A stretch of 17,049 nt of DNA, from contig NZ_CALKTT010000084.1 in the NCBI RefSeq assembly GCF_937997535.1, positions 1 through 17,049 on the forward strand. The letters are read 5' to 3'. The position numbers were made by a program, and so were the translations under genes. Numbering within the stretch: position 1 is the stretch's first letter; each line of letters begins with the position of its first letter. Shown one piece after another: positions 1-5,808 of the stretch. The notes under the pieces are model-generated. The model made no database searches, was not told the origin of the DNA, and saw only the letters and a list, made by a program, of their open reading frames with translations. This DNA is from an uncultured Campylobacter sp. (GTDB taxonomy: Bacteria; Campylobacterota; Campylobacteria; Campylobacterales; Campylobacteraceae).

Positions 1-285
1 GCCTGTGCGAATGGGACGGCAAGGGGCATTCGCGCGAGCGATGAAATTTTACGCGCCATCAGCGAGGATGAGGACGGCGGCGCGGCGTATCTGCTCCTTA
101 GCCCAAGACATATCGCCGCAGAGGAGCTGCGAGGCGCCTTTGAGGACAAGCCGCCGCAGGAATTTGCGCGCATTATCGAAAGCCTCGAAGCCAAATACGA
201 GTACAAAGACCGAATGCTCTGCTACATCGTTTGCTATTTTACGCCGAAGGGCAAAGAGGGGATGCGGGCGGACTTCGGCGTCTGA
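1..285 (+). CDS. hypothetical protein, 3' end only (5' end outside window)
   Basis: Reading frame 1 is open from the first base to a TGA at 283-285, giving 94 C-terminal residues. The composition is protein-like: acidic, with a plausible helical stretch (EFARIIESLEAKYEYKD) and the ending CYFTPKGKEGMRADFGV. A longer open frame starting at base 5 in another phase gives an Arg/Ser/Ala-rich sequence typical of an out-of-frame reading of GC-rich DNA, so I prefer frame 1. I do not recognise the family. The codons resemble those of the neighbouring plus-strand genes. The start, total length and any N-terminal domain lie upstream and cannot be judged. Confidence 0.6.
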   Translation, partial: ACANGTARGIRASDEILRAISEDEDGGAAYLLLSPRHIAAEELRGAFEDKPPQEFARIIESLEAKYEYKDRMLCYIVCYFTPKGKEGMRADFGV

Positions 286-445
286 ATTTAAAGTGCGGCG
301 GATTAAATTTAAAATTTGCCTGCGCAGCGCGCTCGCGCCGAACAGCGAGAGTTTGATCTTGCGTGCAAAACCTGCGCCGCATGAGTGCAAACAAAATTTA
401 AGCGATAAAATTTAAACCGCCGCGATGAGCGAAATGGGAGTCAGA

Positions 446-793
446 ATGATAAAATCCATAAAATTTGGGGGCGAAAGCATCGAGGAGCTGGAGGTTTGGT
501 ACTATGCCCCAAAGCACGAATATAGCGCGGCGGAGTTCGCGCAGCAGTGCGACAAGCTCGTGCGCGCGGACTTTAGGCTCACCTCCCTTTACGAGATAAA
601 ATTTGAAAAATTCAAGTCTTGCGAGCCCGATGATTTTATGAAAGAGCGGATAACGGCTGCTTTGAGCGCGGCGGCTCTATCAGGCGAGCCTCAAAATTTT
701 GCAATGGGCGGCGAAAACGACTGGGACTGGCAGGGGCGCTCGTTTGAGGCGAGCGGACAGCGATTTTTACGCGTCTGGGCGACGTCGGCTTGA
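446..793 (+). CDS. small hypothetical protein (115 aa)
   Basis: The frame is open from an ATG at 425, but I place the start at the second in-frame ATG (446), because GGGAG at 436-440 sits five bases before it and nothing similar precedes 425. The product is a small acidic protein with several aromatic residues (EVWYYAPK near the N-terminus, DWDWQGRSF near the C-terminus). It has no signal peptide or membrane segment, so it is probably cytoplasmic. I recognise no domain. A strong nested hairpin lies just downstream (814-854). It may share a transcript with the partial gene ending at 285, 160 bases away. Confidence 0.6.
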   Translation: MIKSIKFGGESIEELEVWYYAPKHEYSAAEFAQQCDKLVRADFRLTSLYEIKFEKFKSCEPDDFMKERITAALSAAALSGEPQNFAMGGENDWDWQGRSFEASGQRFLRVWATSA

Positions 794-813
794 TAAATTT
801 AGCCGCAATACGG

Positions 814-854
814 GCTTTGCGCGCCCGAGGTTTCGGGCGGATTTGCCGCAAAGC
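814..854. terminator. nested hairpin behind the 446-793 gene
   Basis: Two perfect inverted repeats stack on each other: outer arms GCTTTGCG (814-821) and CGCAAAGC (847-854), and inner arms CGCCCGA (822-828) and TCGGGCG (833-839) around the loop GGTT. A 7-base bulge lies on the 3' side. Together this is a 15-bp GC-rich stem starting 20 bases after the stop of the preceding gene. No T-run follows, so it is a non-classical terminator or an RNA 3'-end stabiliser rather than a textbook intrinsic terminator. Confidence 0.45.
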
Positions 855-1042
855 GCTTGCAAAACGCGCCGAGCGACGTTAAAATTCCGCGCCACCGCTT
901 ATATCGCGCGATTTATGTGTGTTTAGACGCGGTAGCGCATCAAGCCCGCGGAGTGAGCGAGCGCGCCCTATTTTGCGCAAATTTACGCATAGAAGCGCAG
1001 GCGGCGCCCTGCTCTGAGCCAAAATTTATTTGAAGGGAAGAT

Positions 1043-1774
1043 ATGAAAAACTTATTTCTAGCCGCGCTTGCGGCATTAGCGCTTAGCGGCTGCGCGGGCT
1101 TAAAATGCGGCGCAAAGGACGGACGAGACGTCGCCGAGATCGATGTGCCCGAAGATGGCTGGACGAGGTACCTAGGCACCGACGGCGAGATCAAAGAGGT
1201 CGCGTTTTTCACGGCGTTTTTCTCGGGGCAGTTCCGCCAGAGCCCAAAAGATGGCGAAAAGATCGGCTTCGTGCTTACCAAAAAGAGCGGCGAACGCATA
1301 CCGATAAGGCTCGGCAATATGTATAAGGCGGCAGACGGCGCATTCGCGCTCGCAGATCTCGACGCGCAGAGCGACGTATGGGGCGGAGTCAGGGAGCTAC
1401 GAGGAGCGAAACGGGCGAAATTTTATAAATTTCAAGAGGGCAGCGTCAAAGTGACGGACTATGAGGCGCAAGGCGGGCTTTGCGAAGCGTTTTACGCAGG
1501 CGAAAAGATAAGCGTCAAAAGCGTGCTAAGCCGCCGCACGAGCAAGGCTGGCGGGGCTAGCGGCGAAATTTCCACCGTGCAGACGCAGGGCGAAATATCG
1601 CGCGACGCCGTCAAGGCTTTAAACTCGCGGGAAAAACCCTCGCCGCAAGGCTCTAGCAAAAATTTAGCGAACAAAAATAGCGCTGCGCAAAAAACCGATA
1701 GCGAGGCGTTAAAATCAGAGACGGAAGCGCTAAAAAACATCATCTGTATTGTAGGCAAAAACGAAGTTGATTGA
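1043..1774 (+). CDS. putative lipoprotein (243 aa)
   Basis: The N-terminus (MKNLFLAALAALALSGCAG) is a lipoprotein signal peptide: a basic start, a hydrophobic core and a lipobox L14-S15-G16-C17, so the mature protein should be lipid-anchored at Cys17. A GAAGGGAAG ribosome binding site lies just upstream of the ATG. Residues 30-150 look like a folded domain of mixed polarity. Residues from about 160 to the end are rich in Ser, Lys, Ala, Glu and Asn and look like a disordered tail. I recognise no named family. Ecotin, another envelope protein, begins 68 bases downstream behind its own likely promoter. The lipoprotein call rests on the lipobox; the function is unknown. Confidence 0.75.
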   Translation: MKNLFLAALAALALSGCAGLKCGAKDGRDVAEIDVPEDGWTRYLGTDGEIKEVAFFTAFFSGQFRQSPKDGEKIGFVLTKKSGERIPIRLGNMYKAADGAFALADLDAQSDVWGGVRELRGAKRAKFYKFQEGSVKVTDYEAQGGLCEAFYAGEKISVKSVLSRRTSKAGGASGEISTVQTQGEISRDAVKALNSREKPSPQGSSKNLANKNSAAQKTDSEALKSETEALKNIICIVGKNEVD

Positions 1775-1803
1775 AATTTCAGTTTAATGAGTAAAAATTT
1801 TGC

Positions 1804-1809
1804 TAAAAT
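1804..1809 (+). promoter_or_regulatory. likely -10 element of the ecotin gene
   Basis: TAAAAT preceded by TGC (an extended -10 arrangement) lies in an AT-rich 68-base gap. A transcript starting near 1815 would have a leader of about 28 bases with AAGGAG at 1831-1836 and the ATG at 1843. There is no clear -35 box, which is usual for Campylobacter sigma-70 promoters. The AAAATTT background makes chance matches common. Confidence 0.4.
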
Positions 1810-1842
1810 TTTAAATAAAAATATCTTTTTAAGGAGCAAAAA

Positions 1843-2268
1843 ATGAGAAAAAGCGTTTTATTTTTCCTATTGCCGCTGTTTTTGTTCGGCGGCGAGGCGC
1901 AAAAGCAGCTAAACGTCTTTGAGCTAACGCCGTCAAAGATGCCGCCGCAGCAGTTTAAGGTCGAAGCGGTCTTTTCGAAAGAGATCAAGGCCGACTGCAA
2001 TGACGCGTATCTGATCGGCGGCAAAATAGAGCAAAAAGAGGGCTCGGACGGGCTTTATTACGAGTTTAGCGGCGGCGATGAGCTTGCTCAAACGCTGATG
2101 CTATGCGACGGCAAGAAGCAAAAGAAGCGGATCTATTACGAGCTCACGCATCCATTCGCCTACGATGGCGGCGAAATTAGAATTTTAGCGCCCAAAGACG
2201 TTAAGGTCGAGCTTAAAATTTACGAACTCGTAGAGAGCAAAGAGCCCAAAATCCGCAAGATGAAATAA
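1843..2268 (+). CDS. eco: ecotin, periplasmic serine protease inhibitor
   Basis: Ecotin is a secreted, dimeric inhibitor of trypsin/chymotrypsin-fold serine proteases; in other Gram-negatives it protects cells from host elastase and similar enzymes. Residues 1-17 are a signal peptide. The mature part follows E. coli ecotin along its length: FELTPS, FKVE, ADCN, LIGGKIE and CDGKKQKK all have counterparts. The two conserved cysteines are C52 and C88, 36 residues apart (37 in E. coli), consistent with the known disulfide. The reactive loop reads TLMLC where E. coli has TMMAC, so the aligned P1 residue is Leu85 rather than Met84. At 141 residues it is slightly shorter than E. coli ecotin. AAGGAG at 1831-1836 supports the start. 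It lies 17 bases upstream of the interrupted gene at 2286, probably in one operon. The family call is based on recalled sequence, not a search. Confidence 0.88.
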   Translation: MRKSVLFFLLPLFLFGGEAQKQLNVFELTPSKMPPQQFKVEAVFSKEIKADCNDAYLIGGKIEQKEGSDGLYYEFSGGDELAQTLMLCDGKKQKKRIYYELTHPFAYDGGEIRILAPKDVKVELKIYELVESKEPKIRKMK

Positions 2269-2285
2269 TTTCGCAAGGAGCGTTA

Positions 2286-2795
2286 ATGCAAAAAAGCGGA
2301 TTTGCAAAGGCTCTGTGCAGCGACGCACGGAGCGCAAAGATACCGAGCGAGCACGATTTTTTCGCACCGCTCATCGGCGATTGGGACATATGGTGGACGG
2401 ACGGCCTGCAGAGCGGCACGCCGCGTGAAGTCAGAGGTGAGTGGCTCTTCGCGCGGGTTTTGGACGGATCCGCGGTACAGGACGTATTTATCGTGCCCTC
2501 GCGCGCGCAGCGGCTCGCAAATCCGCAACCGGACGCCGAATACGGCACGACGATAAGGATTTATGAGCCCGCAAGCGGGACGTGGGATATTTTTTACGGC
2601 TGCGTCGGCACGGCGCTGCGCCTAACCGCGCACAAAGAAGCGGAGGAGATTGTGCTCGTGCAAAACGGCGAGGGGGCGATGCGCTACGTCTTTTCATAGA
2701 TGAGCGAGGCGTCGTTTTCGTGGCGGAAGGAGCTGCGAAATGATACAGGGCTTTGGCAGGTCGTCGCACGGGTGCGTGCACGCAGAAAAGCCTAA
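2286..2795 (+). pseudogene. conserved hypothetical gene interrupted by in-frame TAG at 2697-2699
   Basis: The gene starts at ATG 2286 with AAGGAG at 2274-2279, 17 bases after ecotin. The intact frame gives 137 residues and stops at TAG 2697-2699. Beyond it the same frame continues for 31 sense codons to TAA 2793-2795, encoding MSEASFSWRKELRNDTGLWQ and then VVARVRARRKA. This looks like the natural end of the domain: the first part (LIGDWDIWWTDG, GEWLFARVLDGSAVQDVF, AEYGTTIRIYEP, WDIFYGC) is a run of Trp-rich beta strands, and FSWRKE/GLWQVVARV continues the pattern. I believe this matches a family of about 170-residue uncharacterised proteins with the same IGDW and GEWxFxRVLDG signatures. A single substitution (for example GAG or CAG to TAG) would explain the stop. 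Alternatives are readthrough, a sequencing error, or a functional truncated protein. Confidence 0.7.
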
Positions 2796-2897
2796 CCGCC
2801 TGCAAAAGAGATACGCGATCTGCTTTTAAGCCCCGCCTATAGATGTCCGCGCCGCAAGGAAAGCCTAGCCGTTTGCAAACGAGCCGACTAGCCGAAC

Positions 2898-2951
2898 TAC
2901 TTGCAAAAGCCAAACTGCTCACAAAAGTCAAATCGCTCGCAAGAGCTGAAC
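2898..2951. repeat. three degenerate 18-base tandem units
   Basis: Units are 2898-2915 (TACTTGCAAAAGCCAAAC), 2916-2933 (TGCTCACAAAAGTCAAAT) and 2934-2951 (CGCTCGCAAGAGCTGAAC). They share a CxxxAAxAGxxxAA core. A related stretch, GTTTGCAAACGAGCCGAC, lies just upstream near 2872-2889. The repeats are degenerate, directly abutting and without spacers, so they are a decayed minisatellite or gene remnant rather than CRISPR. Confidence 0.45.
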
Positions 2952-3255
2952 TGCGCGTAGAAAATTTAACCGCCCTTTTTAAAAACTATGCTGCGCCTTT
3001 GCACAAATTTTAACCGCGAAATTTTACCGCGGGCTTTGCGTAAATTTTATGCGCGACGGGACCTCATCGCGCTTCTGCGTAGATTGCGGCCGTAAAATTT
3101 AGCGCGCCTTCAGCCTATCCGCCTTTTAAATTTTAAAAATTTAGCCGTAAAATGCGCGACATACAAAGCCTATGCGGCGGCGGCAAGCATTGCGCCAACA
3201 AAAGTGGCGAGGTTGCAAAATTTGGCGCCGATGCGTCGTTTAGTTAAAATTTCAG

Positions 3256-3261
3256 TATAAT
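3256..3261 (+). promoter_or_regulatory. likely -10 box (TATAAT) of the deacylase gene
   Basis: A perfect TATAAT lies 22 bases before the start codon at 3284, with AAGGAG at 3273-3278 between them. This predicts a short leader of about 16 bases. No clear -35 box is seen. Confidence 0.5.
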
Positions 3262-3283
3262 TTCGCAAAAACAAGGAGAGAGC

Positions 3284-3985
3284 ATGTCAGAGAGAATTTT
3301 TGAAAGTCTAAAAGAGCTTTTAACGCAGCAGGGCGCGCACTTCCGCGTAGTAGCTCACCAAAGCGCGGGCACCTCCGCCGAAGTCGCCAAAGCCCGAGGC
3401 ACGCAGCTGGGGCAAGGCGCAAAGGCGCTAGTTTGCACGATCAAGGGCTTTAAGGACGGGCAAATTTCTTTCGCGCAAAATTTAAATTTAGCAAACGCCG
3501 ATGATGCGCAAAACCCTAACGCCTCCGCCATTGCGAGCGCTCAAGGCTGCGAAAACGGCGCCTGCGCCGGAAATTTAACTTTAACCGCCGATCAAATCTG
3601 CGCCAACGTGCCGCAGCAGCTGAAGCTTCCTAGCGACAAACCCGCAGGCAGAAACGGCAGGATCTACGTCCTAGCGGTCTTCGCAGCCGATCATAAAACC
3701 GATTTAAAGCGCCTGGCAGAGGGGCTAGGCGGCACGAAAGCATCGCTCGTAAGCCCCGATGAAGTGGGCGATCTCACAGACTGCGTCATCGGCTCGGTGC
3801 CGCCCTTTAGCTTCCACGACAAACTGCTGCTAATCGCCGATCCGTCGCTGTTCGGACGCTTTGAAGAGATCGCTTTCAACGCGGGCTTGCTCGATCACTC
3901 GATCATTCTAAACGCGCAGGATTACGCGCGCATCGCAGCTCCGCGCATCGTTAGCTTCACCGAAGAGGCGCAGAACGGCGAATAA
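3284..3985 (+). CDS. YbaK/YeaK-type aminoacyl-tRNA deacylase with a large insertion
   Basis: Proteins of this family hydrolyse mischarged aminoacyl-tRNA in trans, keeping translation accurate; E. coli YeaK is the closest relative I can recall. Matching blocks are GAHFRVV, RGTQLGQGAKALVC (K47 aligns with the family's conserved Lys), VLAVFAADHKTDL, ASLVSPDEVGDLTDCVIG, PPFSFHDKL, RFEEIAFNAGLLD and QDYARIAAP. E. coli YeaK is about 167 residues; this protein is 233. The excess lies in one place, residues about 56-127, between the AKALVC strand and the VLAVFAAD strand. That insert is rich in Asn, Ala, Gln and Cys (GCENGACAG). The start is fixed by AAGGAG and TATAAT upstream. The last 15 codons are duplicated directly after the stop (3986-4030). 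The tRNA substrate cannot be told from sequence. Confidence 0.85.
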   Translation: MSERIFESLKELLTQQGAHFRVVAHQSAGTSAEVAKARGTQLGQGAKALVCTIKGFKDGQISFAQNLNLANADDAQNPNASAIASAQGCENGACAGNLTLTADQICANVPQQLKLPSDKPAGRNGRIYVLAVFAADHKTDLKRLAEGLGGTKASLVSPDEVGDLTDCVIGSVPPFSFHDKLLLIADPSLFGRFEEIAFNAGLLDHSIILNAQDYARIAAPRIVSFTEEAQNGE

Positions 3986-4030
3986 TCGCGCATCGTCCGT
4001 TTCACACAAGAACAAGAGGGCTCGGATTAA
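3941..4030 (+). repeat. tandem 45-base duplication of the deacylase 3' end
   Basis: Bases 3941-3985 (codons for PRIVSFTEEAQNGE plus TAA) are followed at once by 3986-4030, which in the same frame reads SRIVRFTQEQEGSD plus TAA. By hand count 28 of 45 bases agree, with 20 of the first 26. The copy includes a stop codon at the same position, so it looks like a diverged second version of the gene's tail. Confidence 0.6.
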
Positions 4031-4140
4031 ATTAGCCCAAAAGCAAGGGCAAAATAGAAAAAGATGGCTAAGGATAGCTGTAAAAGCGGCACTTTGATTT
4101 TTGATCTTTTTTCTTCATATTAAGGCTTTAAAATTTACAG

Positions 4141-4146
4141 TATGAT
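4141..4146 (+). promoter_or_regulatory. possible -10 (TATGAT) of the 4187 gene
   Basis: TATGAT lies about 40 bases before the chosen start at 4187 and overlaps the ATG at 4142. If it is the -10 box, the 4142 start would lie upstream of the transcript and only 4187 could be used. Confidence 0.3.
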
Positions 4147-4186
4147 CAGAAGCAAAGAGGTTACGACCGAAACAAAGGGGAATGTT

Positions 4187-4804
4187 ATGAAGCAGGTGTG
4201 GATATTTTTGCTGTGCCTACTTGCGCTATGCGGCATGGAAAATGCCGCGGCTAAGGGAGACGATGCGCCGCGACCGGAGATTTATCAGACCATGAAAGAT
4301 ATTTACGACGATCTGCCGATCGCGCAACTGCCGATGCGCTATCCGGGAGAAATTTCGCCCTTAGCGGCTATCGATAAAAATTTACTTGATAAAAATGAGC
4401 TGTTTTCGTTCGTAAAGGAGAATTTTTTAATCGACAATCTAAGCGCGTATTGGGAGAGGATCAGAGACATAAGGGCTTGTCGTTTGCCCGAAAAGAGCGC
4501 CAAAACAATTCTGCTAAGGCTTTATCTGATGGATTTTCAAGATAGCGAACGCGGGCACGAATACGTTTTTATGTGCCTTTTAAACGACGCATTTCGTATA
4601 AGCGATTGTCGCGAAATTTACGCCGATTACGTGCACTGCGGTAAAAGCAAGCCGCCGATGCGCGCCAAGCAGGAGTTCGTCATCGACGCCGATTTACGCT
4701 GTACAGTAACAACGCACTACTATACTTTAGATGCCGGTAAGGAGCTGCACAGAAATGCCTGCGTGCACGAAATAAAAAGCGGCGCGATCGTTACTAAGGA
4801 TTAA
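4187..4804 (+). CDS. secreted hypothetical protein (205 aa)
   Basis: The frame is open from ATG 4142, but I choose ATG 4187 because AAGGGG lies at 4175-4180 and the protein then begins with a standard signal peptide (MKQVWIFLLCLLALCGMENA, with likely cleavage after AAA around residue 22). The mature protein has six cysteines (C98, C130, C141, C151, C172, C192), an even number compatible with three periplasmic disulfides. The C-terminal part (DADLRCTVTTHYYT, NACVHEIKSGAIVTKD) looks like beta strands. I recognise no family. The LALC stretch is not a good lipobox, so a soluble exported protein is more likely than a lipoprotein. It appears to be a single-gene unit. Confidence 0.7.
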   Translation: MKQVWIFLLCLLALCGMENAAAKGDDAPRPEIYQTMKDIYDDLPIAQLPMRYPGEISPLAAIDKNLLDKNELFSFVKENFLIDNLSAYWERIRDIRACRLPEKSAKTILLRLYLMDFQDSERGHEYVFMCLLNDAFRISDCREIYADYVHCGKSKPPMRAKQEFVIDADLRCTVTTHYYTLDAGKELHRNACVHEIKSGAIVTKD

Positions 4805-5262
4805 AATCCAAGGCGATTTTGCGAGATAATTTTAGTCGCAAATTTCATAGGCAGAGCCGTAAACTGAGATGCGAATTCGCTCTATCTATGAGCCTCGGCT
4901 ATTTTAAATCGCGATAAAATAATGCTTAAACCGAGCCTCGAATTTATCATATTGATGAGGCGCTGTTTCGAGCCGCGCCAAAACGGCTCGTAAATCTTTG
5001 GTGCACCGCAGCGTCCCACTAAGATGCGTTGCCTTGCGGAGCATTTTAACGACGGCGAGCGCTTTATTTCGTTTTAACTTCCTGCAACGAGCCGAATGTC
5101 AAATTTGAAATTCTTAGCAAACCCCGAAAGCAACGAGGATAAAACATCCGAATTTTAAAATTTAAAAATTTTTAAAATAAAAGTGTGAGTTTAAAAAGAA
5201 TTAATCGCGACGATATCACATCGCCGCGACTGAAGAAGGCATCATCGTGCCCGCGAAGGTAT
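4805..5262. other. gene-free region with several small hairpins
   Basis: About 460 bases with no gene I can support. It holds a possible weak terminator for the preceding gene (TTTGCGA 4818-4824 and TCGCAAA 4836-4842), a perfect 7-bp hairpin CGAGCCG/CGGCTCG at 4969-4990 with an 8-base loop, two copies of GAGCCTCG (about 4890 and 4933), and an AT-rich block near 5150-5180. The plus-strand open frame across 5185-5487 is Leu/His-rich and antisense to a real gene, so it is not called. Confidence 0.5.
5205..5229 (-). terminator. likely intrinsic terminator of the 5263-5553 gene
   Basis: On the minus strand, a 10-bp stem with one mismatch (plus-strand arms TCGCGACGAT and ATCGCCGCGA, loop ATCAC) begins 33 bases after the stop codon. 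It is followed in the direction of transcription by a T-rich run (TTAATTCTTTTTAA). Confidence 0.5.
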
Positions 5263-5553
5263 TTATTTCATAGCGCCTTGTTGTTTCATCTGATCCATCA
5301 TCTGCTTGAATATCTCTTTAGCTTGTTTGCAAGTGGCCTCTTGCTGCTCCTTAGGAAGCGCGCTGATCTGATCCATAGACTGCTTTTTTTGATCCTCATA
5401 CATCTTGACCTGCTGCTCTTGACCCGCTTGTTTGTAGGTATCAACCATCTTATCAAGATCTGCGAAGTACTCCTTGCAGCTATCTGAAAGATCTGCGGCG
5501 CTAAGACTTAGCGCAAAGCCAAAACTAGCCAAAACTAAAAGTGATTTTTTCAT
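5263..5553 (-). CDS. small periplasmic two-cysteine protein (DUF5339-like)
   Basis: This is a 96-residue protein with a clear signal peptide (MKKSLLVLASFGFALSLSAA, cleavage before DLSD). The mature part is about 75 residues, almost entirely charged and polar helix, rich in Gln, Lys and Met, with two cysteines (C26 and C75) that could bridge a helical hairpin. It resembles the small Campylobacter proteins annotated as DUF5339, though I cannot confirm this without a profile search. AAGGAG at 5560-5565 supports the start. Upstream is a TATACT -10 inside a palindrome; downstream is a terminator-like hairpin. It therefore appears to be an independently regulated single gene. The function is unknown. 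Confidence 0.75.
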   Translation of the reverse strand: MKKSLLVLASFGFALSLSAADLSDSCKEYFADLDKMVDTYKQAGQEQQVKMYEDQKKQSMDQISALPKEQQEATCKQAKEIFKQMMDQMKQQGAMK

Positions 5554-5576
5554 TTTTCTCTCCTTGTAAAAAATCA

Positions 5577-5596
5577 GCGAAAGTATATCATTTCGC
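5577..5596 (-). promoter_or_regulatory. palindrome over the promoter of the small periplasmic gene
   Basis: GCGAAA (5577-5582) and TTTCGC (5591-5596) form a perfect inverted repeat with an 8-base spacer. The minus-strand -10 candidate TATACT (5582-5587, preceded by TGA as an extended -10) lies inside it, about 30 bases before the start codon. A repressor bound here would block the promoter, so it is an operator candidate. A stem in the early leader is the alternative. Confidence 0.4.
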
Positions 5597-5808
5597 TTAG
5601 TAAATTTGCCTTAAATTTTAATCAAATACAGCCGTTTTTTTAAATTTATAGCGCTTTTGAAATTTTAAAATTTTACTCTCGCCGCGACGCTTATATTTTT
5701 TAAAATTTAACTCGTCTTTAAATTCTAAATTTCGGCTCGCGGTTTCGCAACTATCGCCGACGATCTTTAAATTCCGACCTCGCCGTATCTTGGGGCTGCA
5801 GCGCAAAA

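Larger units (their letters stand above)
2796..3283. other. gene-free region with repeats and dense AAATTT words
   Basis: About 490 bases without a convincing gene on either strand. It holds a degenerate 18-base tandem repeat (2898-2951), at least six exact AAATTT words between 3005 and 3142, and at its right end the promoter and ribosome binding site of the next gene. A minus-strand open frame covering part of it (2488-2931) is rich in Arg, Ser and Ala and overlaps the real plus-strand gene, so I do not call it. Confidence 0.55.

Noticed and set aside
5..415. Long plus-strand open frame (136 codons) at the left edge
   Set aside because: Its product is Arg/Ser/Ala-rich as expected from an out-of-frame reading. 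The frame ending at 285 gives a better protein and is open to the window edge.
2871..2951. Possible CRISPR-like array
   Set aside because: Units are 18 bases, degenerate and without spacers, and no cas gene is nearby.
4142..4186. Upstream ATG for the secreted hypothetical protein
   Set aside because: It lacks a ribosome binding site, overlaps a possible -10 box, and would put 15 polar residues ahead of a normal signal peptide.
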